NCBI GenBank assembly: GCA_035531755.1
Contig: DATKSK010000016.1
Span: forward strand, 1 to 50,894
DNA: 50,894 nt
Origin: Acidimicrobiales bacterium
GTDB taxonomy: Bacteria > Actinomycetota > Acidimicrobiia > Acidimicrobiales > UBA8190
Reading direction: 5' to 3'
Shown here piece by piece: positions 1 to 7,314 of the stretch. Positions within the stretch are counted from its first letter, which is position 1. Each line of letters opens with the position of its first letter. The notes under the pieces were generated by a model. The model had not been told where the DNA came from, did no database searches, and saw only the letters and a program-made list of their open reading frames with translations. Made by a program: the position numbers and the translations under genes.

Positions 1-1
1 C

Positions 2-289
2 CGACACTGGGCCGGCGACGACCCCCTGCGCCCCGTCAGGTCGATCGAGTCCGCGACGGCGACCGAGGTCGAGGTCGAGGTCGAGGCCACGCCGTCCCCG
101 GCGGCGACCGTCCCCGTCGACGCAGGCCCGGTCACCGACGATCGGCGCGCCCTCCGGGACGCCGCGGCCGGTCAGGCCGTGGGGCGCGCGGGCGCGTGGG
201 CGCAGAACGCACGCCTGGTGCTGACGGCGTCGGTGGCCGTGGCGGCCGGCGTCGTGGTGACCGTGCTCGGCATCCTCTTCACCACCTGA
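2..289 (+). CDS. C-terminal part of a membrane-anchored protein (truncated at window edge)
   Basis: An open frame enters from the left edge and stops at TGA 287-289, leaving 95 residues. It begins in a polar stretch, passes through a short acidic Val-Glu repeat (TEVEVEVEA, about residues 21-29) and a Pro/Ala linker, and ends with one hydrophobic segment of about 24 residues (LVLTASVAVAAGVVVTVLG...) that runs almost to the stop. This looks like a tail-anchored or single-pass protein whose bulk lies outside the window. The family cannot be named. It converges on the pilin-like operon. Confidence 0.55.
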   Translation, partial: RHWAGDDPLRPVRSIESATATEVEVEVEATPSPAATVPVDAGPVTDDRRALRDAAAGQAVGRAGAWAQNARLVLTASVAVAAGVVVTVLGILFTT

Positions 290-298
290 TCCGGGCGC

Positions 299-315
299 AG
301 GGCAGGGCCCGCCCT
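299..315. terminator. Hairpin between convergent genes
   Basis: AGGGC (299-303) pairs with GCCCT (311-315) around a 7-base loop, between the left-edge gene and the stop codon of the pilin-like gene at 314. There is no U-tract on either strand, so a terminator role is inferred from position only. Confidence 0.3.
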
Positions 316-1663
316 ACGGGATCGAGAAACCGGTCGACGTCGGCAGGTAGTTGGAGATCTGCCAGTTCGCCTGCTGGTCCTCACTCCCCACCCGCTCGTC
401 GAAGTTCAGGTTGAAGCTCGGGCTCCCGTTGGCCTTGATCCCGCCCAGGATGATCGATCCCGTCCAGTTGAGCGAGCTCGAGGTGCCGTCCATCGTGAGG
501 ATCATCCCCGGGGCCCAGAGTTCCGCATCGGCGAAGCCGCCACCCAGGTTGGCGTCACCACTGCCCCAGGCGTAGATCTTCAGGTCGGTCGGGTCGCCGA
601 CGAGGCCCCCCTTGCAGATCCCCGACCCCGATCCGATCGTCTCGCACTGGTTGACCGTCGCCGCGCTGAGATCGATGTTGGGGGACGTCGTGGACCCGAC
701 GGGCGGGAACACGAAGATCTGCACCTGACCGTTGTTCTGCTGGGGACTCTGGGCATAGTCCACGTTGACGGTGCCGGTCATGGTGAGCCCACCCCGGCAG
801 GAGTAGATCCCGGGCTCCAGGGTGGCCGGGCCCGTGACCGTGTAACCCGTCGCATCCGTTCCCGTGACCTGCGAGCTCATAGCGGTGCACGCCTGGGTCG
901 GCCCCGGGGGTGACGCGGTCGTGAGCGCCGGCATGCACGGGGTCGGGGGCTCGCCGTAGGGGTTCAGTGGCGCGGGGCAGGTCTGGGAGGGTTGCTGGGG
1001 CGCGTAGATGGGACCGAGGTTCTGGACCGGCGTGCACTTCGAGATCGAGCCTCCGTAGTTGACGTACGTGGCGTTGGGATCGGTGGGGCCGTTGCACGTC
1101 AGCGTGCCTCCGGGCCCGACGGCGATGGCGGCGGTGGCGCCCGGGACCGGGTTCCCGTAGGCGTCGGTGACCTGCAGGTCCGTGGTGGAGTTCCCGTCGA
1201 ACGTGACGAACGCCCCTCCGTAGACGGCATTGGTGATGACGGGGCTGTTCTTGATCGTGACCTGGACCGCGTAGGAGACACCGCGCGACGTCCCTTTGGA
1301 CAGGACCGTGTACGAGTTGCTCGCCGAGCTGTACCGGGCGGTGTAGACGGTCCCGGGTGCGCCGGGGATACCGCTCAGGGTGCAGGCGCCACCGCTGTTG
1401 GGCTCGTTGCAGAACGAGGCGGGTGACGCACCCTCCTGGTCGATCTGGAACAAGGCGTCGGCCACCCCGGACTGCGCCAATGCGCGGGCCTGGGCCATCT
1501 TGGTCTCGAGGTTGGCGTTGTCGAAGTCGCCGAGCACACGGGTGATCATCGCCGAGCTCAACAGCACCACGACGAAGATGATGGACATGACGACGGCGAG
1601 CGAACCGGCCTCGCGGTCTCGGCGGGCCGGGGGACGACGGAGCGGTGGCACGTTCATCAGCAT
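314..1663 (-). CDS. PilX/GspK-like surface protein of the pilin operon
   Basis: This 449-residue protein starts with a basic leader (about 18 residues), then REAG followed by a long hydrophobic helix (residues 21-45). That is the layout of type IV pilin or pseudopilin precursors. Glu at position +5 after the presumed cleavage Gly20 is absent, as in tip-type minor pseudopilins. The rest is a large Gly/Ser/Thr-rich extracellular domain with several cysteines. The ATG at 1663 follows a GGTGAG element; a second ATG at 1657 overlaps the upstream stop as TGATG. It is the last gene of the sigma/pilin operon. The family assignment is by architecture, not by clear sequence match. Confidence 0.7.
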   Translation of the reverse strand: MLMNVPPLRRPPARRDREAGSLAVVMSIIFVVVLLSSAMITRVLGDFDNANLETKMAQARALAQSGVADALFQIDQEGASPASFCNEPNSGGACTLSGIPGAPGTVYTARYSSASNSYTVLSKGTSRGVSYAVQVTIKNSPVITNAVYGGAFVTFDGNSTTDLQVTDAYGNPVPGATAAIAVGPGGTLTCNGPTDPNATYVNYGGSISKCTPVQNLGPIYAPQQPSQTCPAPLNPYGEPPTPCMPALTTASPPGPTQACTAMSSQVTGTDATGYTVTGPATLEPGIYSCRGGLTMTGTVNVDYAQSPQQNNGQVQIFVFPPVGSTTSPNIDLSAATVNQCETIGSGSGICKGGLVGDPTDLKIYAWGSGDANLGGGFADAELWAPGMILTMDGTSSSLNWTGSIILGGIKANGSPSFNLNFDERVGSEDQQANWQISNYLPTSTGFSIP

Positions 1664-2277
1664 CGGCTCACCCCCGGTGCCTGGTTCATGACGTGAACGG
1701 TGGTGGTGGACCCGTACGGCGCCGAGTTGACGTTGGCGACCGACAAGGTCACCTGCACGGCCGTCGTGGCGGCGCTGATGCTCGGAGCGGTCGCCTGGGC
1801 CTGGGTGACGAGGTTGATCGAGCAGTGGTCGTAGTAGCCGAACAGGGGGATCCCGCCGCTGGCCGGGTCGCCGTTGGTGACGTCGGTCAACTGCACGGTG
1901 GCGGTGCCGGAACCGATCTGGCGAGTGAGTTGCCTCGTCGCGTAGCTGTACTGCCAGGTGATGACCTGGTTGGACGGCTGGATCGTCAGCTGGAGCTCGT
2001 CGTTGTAGGCGGCCACGCTCCCGAGCGTTCCCACCGGGTTGGCGGACTGGATGTCGCTCTGCAGCTGCAGCAGCACCAGGCGGACGTTCGCCGCCGAGTT
2101 GGCGCTGTTGACGGTCGAGGCCTCCGCCTTGCTGAAGACCGTCACCATCGTGACCGTGAGCGTGAGCAGGATGATCGAGATGGTCATGGCCACCATCAAC
2201 TCGACCAGGGTGAAGCCCTGCTCGGTGCAAGACGGTGCCCGCCGGCGTTGCGGGCGCGAGCCCAGGGTCTTCAGCAT
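1657..2277 (-). CDS. Type IV prepilin-like protein (PilW/GspJ type)
   Basis: A 206-residue prepilin. The leader ends EQG and is followed by FTLVELMVAMTISIILL, a textbook prepilin peptidase site with cleavage after Gly21 and Glu at +5 (Glu26), and an N-terminal membrane helix at about 22-48. The globular part has the Gln/Asn/Thr-rich beta pattern of minor pilins. It belongs to a surface filament or secretion pseudopilus. ATG 2277 overlaps the end of the preceding prepilin gene by 7 bases, and its stop overlaps the start region of the next gene, so the three are probably translationally coupled. Confidence 0.85.
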   Translation of the reverse strand: MLKTLGSRPQRRRAPSCTEQGFTLVELMVAMTISIILLTLTVTMVTVFSKAEASTVNSANSAANVRLVLLQLQSDIQSANPVGTLGSVAAYNDELQLTIQPSNQVITWQYSYATRQLTRQIGSGTATVQLTDVTNGDPASGGIPLFGYYDHCSINLVTQAQATAPSISAATTAVQVTLSVANVNSAPYGSTTTVHVMNQAPGVSRC

Positions 2278-3608
2278 GCCGCCGACCCGTTGGTCGTGGC
2301 GAACGACACCTGGGCCCAGAGGCTCGTCGGCGAACCGTTGAGCGAGACCGTGTAGAGGTGCGTGCCCGTGGTGAACCCGGCGGCCGGGCACACCGTGTCG
2401 GCGTACTGGGTCGACCCCCACGTGAGGGTGTACGGCGACCCGGGATCGGCGCCGTTCGACGTGGCGGCCACCGTGACGGTGTCAGCGCCACTGGTGCACG
2501 ATCCCGAGTAGGTCACCGTCAGGGACATGGCGCTCGTCAGGTGGAAGTTGGTCTTCTTCACGGTGGCCTGCCCCGAAAGCTGACCGGGCTGGCTGACCGT
2601 CAGGGTGTTGAGGACACAGGACTGGACCGGGGGTGTGAGGGTCGTGGCACTCACCCAGGTCTGTGAGGTCGCCCACATCGTCCCGTCGGACGAGAAGCCC
2701 ACGACCTCGAACCAATACTTCGTGGACGGCGCCAGTCCCGTCACCGTGAAGCTGGTGGCGGTCCCCGCGATCGAGCCGCTCGCCGTCGATCCCGGCAGTT
2801 CCCACGCTCCCGACGTGCCCGATGTGTCCGGCGTCACCAGCGCCAATTGCCCGCCGGGGTCGGGCGCCCAGACCACGTCGTAGAACCCCGTCGGGTCCAC
2901 AGGAGCGGTCCAGACGAGGTTCACCGTCACCTCTCCGGCCGGGTCCACGGGGACGCACGGCGAGACGTCGGCGGGACCGCCGGGGCACGCCGACAGGCCC
3001 GCCACGTTGTCGGGAGCACCGGTCGTGCCCGACGGCGGGGTGTCCTGTGGGCCGGTGTACTTGCCCAGGCCCCCGGGGTACACGAGGATGTTCTGCGTCG
3101 CCGAGACGTTGTGGCCCCCCTCGGACCACGACACCACGGCGTACACCTGCTTGTAGGCGTAGGCGTTCCCGCCCGAGCCGTCCACCCACACGATGTGCGT
3201 CACCTCGGAGAAGACGACGGTGCCCACCTGCTTGAACTGGGTCCCGGTGGGCACCTGGGCCGTCGCCGGGGCCGTCGGGGTGGCGCCCAGGTCGACACCG
3301 GGTTGGCCGTTGTACCCGGGGACCGTCTGCGGTGGCGTGCCGAACTGGTTCTCGTAGAAGCCGAGGTTGGCGTAGCTGATGGCGTTCGCCTTGGCCAGGA
3401 AGCCGTTGGCGATGGCGATGGCGTCGCCGTACTCACGGTTGTAGGCGGAGTTGGTGGCCCCCCAGTAGAAGACGCTCGCCAACGGGAGCAGCACGATGCT
3501 GAGGACTCCCAGGGCCATGACGACCTCCAGGAGGCTCTGGCCCTCGTCGCCGCGCCGGCCGACGCGCCACGTCCGCCCCGGACGGCGGGTGGGCTGCCTA
3601 GCGCCCAC
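2271..3608 (-). CDS. Prepilin-like protein with a fibronectin type III domain
   Basis: 445 residues from a GTG start. Residues 21-23 (DEG) precede QSLLEVVMALGVLSIVLLPL, giving a prepilin cleavage site after Gly23 with Glu at +5 and a helix at about 24-50 (PilV/GspI-like). Residues about 225-323 form a fibronectin type III module: VTVNLVW..., TSFTVTGLAPSTKYWFEVVG and a closing ...WVSATTL. A second beta-rich, Cys-containing domain fills the C terminus. A Fn3 module fused to a pilin core suggests an adhesive or matrix-binding minor pilin. It overlaps the upstream 83-residue gene by 11 bases. Confidence 0.8.
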   Translation of the reverse strand: MGARQPTRRPGRTWRVGRRGDEGQSLLEVVMALGVLSIVLLPLASVFYWGATNSAYNREYGDAIAIANGFLAKANAISYANLGFYENQFGTPPQTVPGYNGQPGVDLGATPTAPATAQVPTGTQFKQVGTVVFSEVTHIVWVDGSGGNAYAYKQVYAVVSWSEGGHNVSATQNILVYPGGLGKYTGPQDTPPSGTTGAPDNVAGLSACPGGPADVSPCVPVDPAGEVTVNLVWTAPVDPTGFYDVVWAPDPGGQLALVTPDTSGTSGAWELPGSTASGSIAGTATSFTVTGLAPSTKYWFEVVGFSSDGTMWATSQTWVSATTLTPPVQSCVLNTLTVSQPGQLSGQATVKKTNFHLTSAMSLTVTYSGSCTSGADTVTVAATSNGADPGSPYTLTWGSTQYADTVCPAAGFTTGTHLYTVSLNGSPTSLWAQVSFATTNGSAAC

Positions 3609-3849
3609 CGGAGTGCCTCCTCGGGATCCCGGCCGCGCCCGCCCGGCGGACGTGCGTCCAGGCCGCCACCAGCCGGTGACCGATCGCCCGCTCGTCCGCG
3701 GTCGCCGGCATCCTGGCCGCCCGCACCAGCACGGCGACGTGCCCGAAGCCGTCAGGGGCGTCGGCCTCGCCGAGCCGGCCCTCGAGGAGGGCGTCGGCGA
3801 CGTCGGGGGCGAGCGCCACGTCGCGGTCGAGCGGGCACAGGGGCATCAT
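3598..3849 (-). CDS. Small hypothetical protein, possible anti-sigma partner
   Basis: This 83-residue protein lies directly after the ECF sigma gene (22-base gap) and overlaps the first prepilin gene. AGGAG immediately precedes the tandem ATG ATG start. The pattern ...DALLEGR...ADAPDGFGHVAVLVRAAR.PATADE resembles, from memory, the short N-terminal regions of actinobacterial anti-sigma factors encoded beside ECF sigma genes. No membrane helix or zinc motif is visible. An anti-sigma role is inferred from position and this resemblance; I cannot name a family with confidence. Confidence 0.55.
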   Translation of the reverse strand: MMPLCPLDRDVALAPDVADALLEGRLGEADAPDGFGHVAVLVRAARMPATADERAIGHRLVAAWTHVRRAGAAGIPRRHSGGR

Positions 3850-3871
3850 CTCCTGGTATCGCCCCCCGGCG

Positions 3872-4432
3872 TCAGGCCGTTACAGCGAGACGGAGCTCCC
3901 GGTGGTCGTGGCGTTCCCGCATGCGGCGCAGCGCCCGGTGCTGGGCCACCCGTACCCACCCCGGGGTGCGGCCCAGGATCCTCGCCACCTCGTCGACGTC
4001 GAGGCCGCCCACCACGCGCAGCACCACGACTTCGGCCTGGTCGGCAGGCAGGTCCCGGACCAGGATCTCGACCGCCCGCTCGGCCGACATCGCTCCCACC
4101 ACGTCGGCCTGGAAGTCGCCGCCCGGAGCTACCGCGTCGACGGCACCGAGGGCGACGGTCCTCGGCCGGCGGTGCTCACGCCGGAAGTGGTCCACGACGC
4201 GGCGGCGGGCGATGGAGAACAGCCAGGAGCGGAAGTCCCCGTCGTCCCCCGCGAACCGGTCGAACCCGTTGGCCACGGCCAACCACGTCTCGGCGGCGAG
4301 GTCCTCGGCCGCCGCGCCGGCGTGGTGGCGGAGGTAGCGCAGGATCTGGGGGTTCAACGCCCGGAACAGGCACGAGAACGCCTCCTCGCTGCCCTCCTGT
4401 GCAGCGCCCACCACGCTCGTCAGCGATTCCAC
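3872..4432 (-). CDS. ECF-type RNA polymerase sigma factor
   Basis: 186 residues, normal ECF length. Region 2 is recognisable at about residues 20-90 (ILRYLRHHAG, DLAAETWLAVANGFDRF, FRSWLFSIARRRVVDHFRR). Region 4 is at about 125-175 (LPADQAEVVVLRVVGGLDVDEVARILGRTPGWVRVAQHRALRRMR) and contains the helix-turn-helix for -35 recognition. It redirects RNA polymerase to a specific regulon, plausibly including its own operon of pilin-like genes. The start is GTG 4432 with no Shine-Dalgarno sequence upstream. The subgroup is not assigned. Confidence 0.92.
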   Translation of the reverse strand: MESLTSVVGAAQEGSEEAFSCLFRALNPQILRYLRHHAGAAAEDLAAETWLAVANGFDRFAGDDGDFRSWLFSIARRRVVDHFRREHRRPRTVALGAVDAVAPGGDFQADVVGAMSAERAVEILVRDLPADQAEVVVLRVVGGLDVDEVARILGRTPGWVRVAQHRALRRMRERHDHRELRLAVTA

Positions 4433-4509
4433 CGTGTAGTAATCGGCAGAGGGCGGCCATTGATGAAGCCCCGATGCCGGGCGGTCCTGCGAGCCGGGGC
4501 CCGGACCGG

Positions 4510-5508
4510 TCAGGCCGACTTGCCCCGTCGGAACGAGGCCAGGAGTTTGCCGCGCTTGCTCACCAGGGAGACGTCACTCGACTCGATGTGGATGTCGTCG
4601 TCGATGGCCCTCTCCCCGGCGTGCTCGGCGGTGCCCGGCAGTGAGTCGAGGGCGTCCATGACCTCGGCGGCGATCCCCGGAGAGGTGAAGGCGCCGCCGT
4701 CGAGGTCGGCGCCGCCGTCGTCGTCCCCGTCGTCGTCCCCGCCGATCGACCACAGGGGGAACACCGGCAGCGGCTCCATCGTCGTCAGGGTGAGGGCGTC
4801 CTCGACTGCCAGTGGAGGGGCGAAGAAGTACCCCTGGCCCACGTCGGCCCCCAGCTCCCGCAGGATCTTGACCTGCTTGGCGGTCTCGACGCTCTCCGCC
4901 ACCGTGCAGATGCCGAGCGAGTGGCTGACGTGCACGATGGTCTCCACCATGGCCCGGCTGACGCCGGTGGGGTCCGCCAGGCCCTCGATGAGGGTGCCGT
5001 CGATCTTCATGGTGTTGATGGAGAATTGCCCCATGCTCTCGATCGTCGACCAGTCCGACCCGATGTCGTCCACCGTCAGCTGGATCCCGAGGCGCGACAT
5101 GGCGTGCAAGTCGGCGGCCGCCCCGTCGTCGGTGACGCTGGTCTCGGTGATCTCGATGGTGAGCCGGTCGGGGTTGAGCCCCGACTCCTCGAGCGCGGCG
5201 GCCGCCGCGGAGGCCGCCTCGCGCTGGCGGAGCTGGAACACCGAGCAGTTCACGGCCAGCTGGAGGTCCGACTGCCAGGACGCCGCCGCCGCGCAGGCCT
5301 CGGACAACACCCAGGCGTTGAGCTCCACCATGTGGCCGTTGGACTCCGCCCACGGGATGAGGACGCTCGGGGGGATCGGCCCCAGGTCGGGGTCGTTCCA
5401 GCGGAGCAGGGCCTCGAAGCCGAGCAGGCGACCGGTGGCGAGGTCGACGGCGGGCTGGAAGACGAGCTCGGGCTCGCCGTCGAGGCCGAGTTCGGGTCGT
5501 GCCCTCAC
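4510..5508 (-). CDS. EAL-domain cyclic-di-GMP phosphodiesterase
   Basis: 332 residues from a GTG start. The protein is essentially a lone EAL domain (residues about 10-240) with a charged tail holding an Asp/Gly run. The domain would hydrolyse c-di-GMP to pGpG. The metal and catalytic residues are present: EAL at 32-34, Asn87, Glu119 in IEITE, Asp147-Asp148, Lys168, and Glu205/Glu208 in AESVET, plus QGYFF. Loop 6 reads DDIGSDWS instead of DDFGTGYS, so activity may be altered. There is no N-terminal sensor or membrane helix. It stands alone between complex I and the sigma/pilin operon. Confidence 0.88.
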   Translation of the reverse strand: MRARPELGLDGEPELVFQPAVDLATGRLLGFEALLRWNDPDLGPIPPSVLIPWAESNGHMVELNAWVLSEACAAAASWQSDLQLAVNCSVFQLRQREAASAAAAALEESGLNPDRLTIEITETSVTDDGAAADLHAMSRLGIQLTVDDIGSDWSTIESMGQFSINTMKIDGTLIEGLADPTGVSRAMVETIVHVSHSLGICTVAESVETAKQVKILRELGADVGQGYFFAPPLAVEDALTLTTMEPLPVFPLWSIGGDDDGDDDGGADLDGGAFTSPGIAAEVMDALDSLPGTAEHAGERAIDDDIHIESSDVSLVSKRGKLLASFRRGKSA

Positions 5509-5590
5509 GACGACTGCCCGGCGGTCCTTGTAGTCACAGGTATGGCATCGGCGGAGGGACCCCGGTCCTTGAGCGCGCCTCGGGACGGGA

Positions 5591-5624
5591 CCGGGCCGCC
5601 CGGGGGTGGTTCCGGGGGGCCCGG
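5591..5624 (-). terminator. Possible terminator hairpin after nuoN
   Basis: CCGGGCC (5591-5597) pairs with GGCCCGG (5618-5624), with further GC pairing inside, about 40 bases beyond the nuoN stop. There is no U-tract. This is the only strong inverted repeat in the nuoN-EAL gap. Confidence 0.35.
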
Positions 5625-5664
5625 GAGGTCGGGGGCCGCTGCGGGCCGGGAGCGCCCCGGCGCC

Positions 5665-7314
5665 CTACCGGAAGAGGAGCGTCGCCTTGTGGGCGAAGTC
5701 GACCAGGGGCGCGGGCCAGATGCCGAACAGCACCGTGACCGCCACGCACACGGCGATGGCAGCCGCCACCGTCACGGGCACGGCCGAGGCCTCGTCGTCG
5801 TCGGGCCCGACCAGCACCGAGACCGTCCCGGCGGACTCCGCCGCCAGGCCCGCCGGCACGCCGGCCTCGCCGGCCTCGCCGGCCTCGTCGGCCTCGTCGG
5901 CCTCGCCGGCGGCGGCCGACGGGGCCACCCGGGCGCCGTCGTGCCCGGCCGGGTGGGCCGCGGACGGGGCGGGTGAGTACATGAGGAGGATGACCCGCAG
6001 GTAGAAGAAGGCGGCGATGGCCGCCGACACCATGGCGATGACGGCCAGCGCCGTGGAGCGGCCGCCCACCGACGCCGAGATCACCTCGAGCTTGGCCAGG
6101 AACCCCGTGGTGAAGGGGATGCCGGCCTGCGCCATCAGGAGCACCGCCAGCGAGCCCGCCAGCCACGGGCGCCGGGCGGCGAGGCCCCGGTAGCGGTCGA
6201 GGTCGTGGCGGGTGTCACCGGGCCCGCCCACCACGGTCACGACCGCGAAGCTCCCGATCACCATGAACGTGTACACGAACAGGTAGTAGAGCGACCCCTC
6301 GATCCCGCGCGCCGTGGCCACCTGCAGGCCGAGGAGCACGAAGCCGGCGTGGTTGATCGACGAGTAGGCGAGCATGCGCTTGATGTCGCGCTGGGCCAGG
6401 GCCACCACCGCCCCGAAGAGCAGGGTGATGGCCGCCAGCACCCACACCGCGGGCTGCCAGTCGCTGCGCAGGAGCCCGAACGACGACACGAACACCCGCA
6501 GCAGGGCGGCGAACCCGCCGGCCTTGGCCACCGCCGCCATGAAGCCCGTCACGGGGCTCGGGGAGCCCTGGTAGACGTCGGGCGTCCACAGGTGGAAGGG
6601 CACGGCCGCCACCTTGAAGCCGAAGCCCACGAGCAGCATCGCCATCCCGGCGAGCAGCAGGCCGTTGTGCAGCATGACGTTGTTGGCCAGGTAGGAGGCG
6701 ATCTGGGGCAGGTTCGTCGACCCCGTGGCCCCGTAGACCAGGGCCACGCCGTAGAGGAACACCGCCGAGGAGAACGCGCCCAGGACGAAGTACTTGAGCG
6801 CCGCCTCGCCCGACTCGGCCCGGCGGGCGTTCATGGCCGCCAGGACGTAGAGGGCGATGGAGAGGATCTCGAGCCCGAGGAACACCACGATGAGGTCGTT
6901 GGCGGCGCCCATGATCATCGCCCCCGACGCCGACACCAGCATGAGCACGTGGAACTCGGGGCCCCAGGCGTGCTCGCGGCGCATCCAGCCGTCGCCGACC
7001 AGGGCGGCGAGGAACACCGCGCACGACACCAGCACGGCGACCAGGGCGCTGAAGCCGTCCTCGACGACGGCCGAGTCGATGGACACGTGCGCCCCGTGGT
7101 TGACGACGTCGAACCACTGCACCAGGGCGAGCGCCAGCGCGGCGAGGGACGTGGCCACGGTCATCCCCGTCACCGTGGTGGGGTCCATGGGCCGGCGCTG
7201 CAGCGACGCCGCCGCCAGGATCACGACGGCCCCGCCCAGGAGCACGAGCTCGGGGAGGATCGACAGGTAGGCGATCTTCGGGACGGCCAGGCCCGCCGCC
7301 AGCAGCGTGGTCAC
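5665..7314 (-). CDS. nuoN: NADH-quinone oxidoreductase subunit N
   Basis: 549 residues, a proton-pumping antiporter-like membrane subunit of complex I. It is a long multi-pass protein with the conserved core KVAAVPFHLWTPDVYQGSPSPVTGFMA (Lys and Pro of the broken helix) and QRDIKRMLAYSSINHAGF. GTG 7314 overlaps the nuoM stop as GTGA. The last cytoplasmic loop carries an unusual acidic GEADEADEAGEAGEAG repeat before the final helix. It is the terminal gene of the nuoA-N operon. Confidence 0.96.
   Translation of the reverse strand: MTTLLAAGLAVPKIAYLSILPELVLLGGAVVILAAASLQRRPMDPTTVTGMTVATSLAALALALVQWFDVVNHGAHVSIDSAVVEDGFSALVAVLVSCAVFLAALVGDGWMRREHAWGPEFHVLMLVSASGAMIMGAANDLIVVFLGLEILSIALYVLAAMNARRAESGEAALKYFVLGAFSSAVFLYGVALVYGATGSTNLPQIASYLANNVMLHNGLLLAGMAMLLVGFGFKVAAVPFHLWTPDVYQGSPSPVTGFMAAVAKAGGFAALLRVFVSSFGLLRSDWQPAVWVLAAITLLFGAVVALAQRDIKRMLAYSSINHAGFVLLGLQVATARGIEGSLYYLFVYTFMVIGSFAVVTVVGGPGDTRHDLDRYRGLAARRPWLAGSLAVLLMAQAGIPFTTGFLAKLEVISASVGGRSTALAVIAMVSAAIAAFFYLRVILLMYSPAPSAAHPAGHDGARVAPSAAAGEADEADEAGEAGEAGVPAGLAAESAGTVSVLVGPDDDEASAVPVTVAAAIAVCVAVTVLFGIWPAPLVDFAHKATLLFR

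Noticed and set aside
314-2491. A 725-residue frame covering the pilin-like gene
   Set aside because: Only the part from the ATG at 1663 has a pilin-like leader and helix. The upstream portion reads another gene in the wrong frame.
2847-5533. Long plus-strand frames over the sigma/pilin operon and EAL gene
   Set aside because: They are Arg/Gly/Pro-rich antisense translations of high-GC genes and have no family features.
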